Assembly (NCBI GenBank): GCA_024206195.1
Contig: JAAGZO010001228.1
Coordinates: 1 to 64,000, forward strand
DNA: 64,000 nucleotides
Reading direction: 5' to 3'
Source of the DNA: a bacterium
GTDB taxonomy: Archaea > Nanoarchaeota > Nanoarchaeia > Woesearchaeales > UBA10216
In this document: positions 62,985 to 64,000 of the stretch, in pieces
Layout: every line of letters starts with the position of its first letter
How positions within the stretch are numbered: position 1 is the stretch's first letter
Made by a program: the position numbers and the translations under genes
Notes under the pieces: generated by a model
What the model saw: the letters and a program-made list of their open reading frames with translations, nothing else
The model's database searches: none
Told to the model about the DNA's origin: nothing

Positions 62985-63487
62985 GAAAAAAAAGAGGTTT
63001 GATGGTAGTTTTGTTAGTATTGATCCTCTTGTTATTCCCATCTTCAGTATCTGCTTTGAGCGCTGTTGTTCACGTTCCTGAGAAATACACAGAGACTACT
63101 GCAGGAGAAAGGGTTTATTTTGGGGTTGAAATTAAGTATCCGGAAAACCCTTCAAGAAAGGATTTAAGACTTAGTTATGAGATTTTAACAGAGGAAGGTG
63201 AGGTAGTTGCTCAGTCGAAAGTTCTGAAGGCTGTTGAAACCCAGGCGTCTTTTATGGATTATCTTGTGATCCCCGAGAGTGCAGACAGCTGTTTATGTGA
63301 CATTGTGGTTAAAATCAGTGATTATGATGTCCTGCAAGAAGAGGTTTCCACAAGCTTTAATATTTCTTCTGAGGATGACAATAAAATATTAACATATTTT
63401 TTGATACTCCTTGGAGTTATAATCCTGGTTGGATTGTTGGTTTTTTTTGAGGTGTATAGAATTAAGAAAGTGAAAAATCAGATATAA
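62981..63487 (+). CDS. Single-pass Ig-like surface protein (168 aa)
   Basis: Signal peptide (LMVVLLVLILLLFPSSVSA), one beta-sandwich ectodomain (VVHVPEKYTETTAGERVYFG, ending CLCDIVVKISDYDVLQEEVS), a TM helix (YFLILLGVIILVGLLVFFEV) and a basic tail. It resembles the C-terminal beta domain plus TM of the first operon gene. Last gene of the operon; overlaps the previous stop by 4 nt and the convergent methyltransferase gene by 10 nt. Confidence 0.68.
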   Translation: MRKKRGLMVVLLVLILLLFPSSVSALSAVVHVPEKYTETTAGERVYFGVEIKYPENPSRKDLRLSYEILTEEGEVVAQSKVLKAVETQASFMDYLVIPESADSCLCDIVVKISDYDVLQEEVSTSFNISSEDDNKILTYFLILLGVIILVGLLVFFEVYRIKKVKNQI

Positions 63488-64000
63488 GCCATGCCTTCTC
63501 CGCGTACACCGTAAATGAATATCTTGTTCCACAAGAAGCTCTTTTTCCTTACAACCCTTACAGAAAACCCGCATTCTCGGAATATGTTCTCAATTGCCTT
63601 GTTGCTTGACAGCCACTCAACATTGGGTATTAGATGGAATAGCTCGCTGTATTCCACAAAGCATATCTTTCCTCCTTCAGGCATTATTGCTGCCATTTCT
63701 TTCAGAACCTTTCTAATGTCTTGCAGATATCCAAGCATGCCTACAGAGACAACAACATTGGCATATTTAACATCTGGATGTACTCGAATCATGTGTTCCT
63801 GGTCGTGAATTACCTCAAATTTTCCGTAGTTTCTGTCTTTGTTCTTCCACATGCGGTGCTCAACCCTTCGCTTGGTTATCTTTAGACTGTTTCTTGAGAA
63901 ATGTGTTGCGTATACCTTTCCTTTTTGTCCAACAGCTTTTACCAGGTATTTTGTTAGTGTTCCAACTCCGCATCCAAACTCAAGGACTGTGCTGCCCCTT
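63478..64000 (-). CDS. SAM-dependent methyltransferase (5' end outside the window)
   Basis: The frame stays open to the window edge, so the gene is partial: ~173 codons are seen. The SAM-binding motif I is VLEFGCGVGTLTKYLV, followed by KGKVYATHFSRN as strand 2. Later VVVSVGMLGYLQDIRKVLKE and IMPEGGKICFVEYSELFHLIP match motifs of class I enzymes acting on small molecules or lipids (UbiE/SAM-MT type 11-like). The ATG at 63850-63852 is internal. Substrate unknown. Confidence 0.8.
   Translation of the reverse strand, partial: RGSTVLEFGCGVGTLTKYLVKAVGQKGKVYATHFSRNSLKITKRRVEHRMWKNKDRNYGKFEVIHDQEHMIRVHPDVKYANVVVSVGMLGYLQDIRKVLKEMAAIMPEGGKICFVEYSELFHLIPNVEWLSSNKAIENIFRECGFSVRVVRKKSFLWNKIFIYGVRGEGMAYI

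Overview
The window comes from an archaeon, most likely a DPANN lineage of the Woesearchaeota/Pacearchaeota type. The evidence is archaeal 16S and 23S rRNA, TFIIB, archaeal ribosomal proteins (uL1, uL10, P1, eL8, eS28, eL24, eL41), EF-2 with a diphthamide-site His, deoxyhypusine synthase, TATA/BRE promoters, oligo-T terminators and tRNAs with bulge-helix-bulge type introns. The exact lineage is inference. Coding strategy is mixed. Many first genes have a TATA box about 26-28 nt before the ATG, so their mRNAs are probably leaderless. Operon-internal genes and secreted-protein genes use GGAGG-type Shine-Dalgarno sites matching the 16S 3' end.

Layout. 1-14981: secreted, Cys- and Asp-rich surface proteins, including an S-layer-like 2233-aa protein, a PGF-pre-PGF protein, MopE/thrombospondin-3 calcium-binding proteins and a recently duplicated pair with Myxococcus-type disulfide repeats. 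14995-15720 (-): ScpA. 15841-23525: a 2472-aa protein with five beta-helix modules, plus a small single-pass protein that may anchor it. 23580-24643: tRNA-Val, tRNA-Gly, a pair of small membrane proteins, intron-bearing tRNA-Ile(UAU) and tRNA-Glu. 24700-27163: deoxyhypusine synthase and a PLP decarboxylase behind a short leader ORF, then a DtxR/MntR regulator with a palindromic operator. 27282-30643: a hypothetical gene, a SIS protein, a nucleotidyltransferase, a Zot-like ATPase and a 36-aa eL41 gene.

30662-36450: an unusual rRNA operon. Its 16S gene has a ~103-nt insertion in the 790 loop. The 16S-23S spacer carries two protein-coding genes and a tRNA-Ala interrupted in its D-loop. No 5S gene is visible. 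36547-45920: housekeeping and hypothetical genes: DUF4870, a CaCA antiporter, a U32 family protein, a GNAT-like protein, full-length RelA/SpoT, TFB, and a HemK-methyltransferase/kinase fusion with a short Ogt. 46045-56095: translation operons (uL1-uL10-59-aa protein-P1 and eL8-eS28-eL24-ndk-adk-EF2-uS7), both with structured leaders that look like autoregulatory sites. A coiled-coil protein, a TolB-like lipoprotein and a YdeI-like protein lie between them.

56765-63487: a six-gene, overlapping operon of membrane and surface proteins: a beta-propeller/Ig surface protein, two tandemly duplicated dCache sensors without output domains, two small polytopic proteins and an Ig-like single-pass protein. 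I consider it the best candidate for an undescribed system, possibly an envelope sensing complex. A convergent SAM-methyltransferase gene runs off the right edge.
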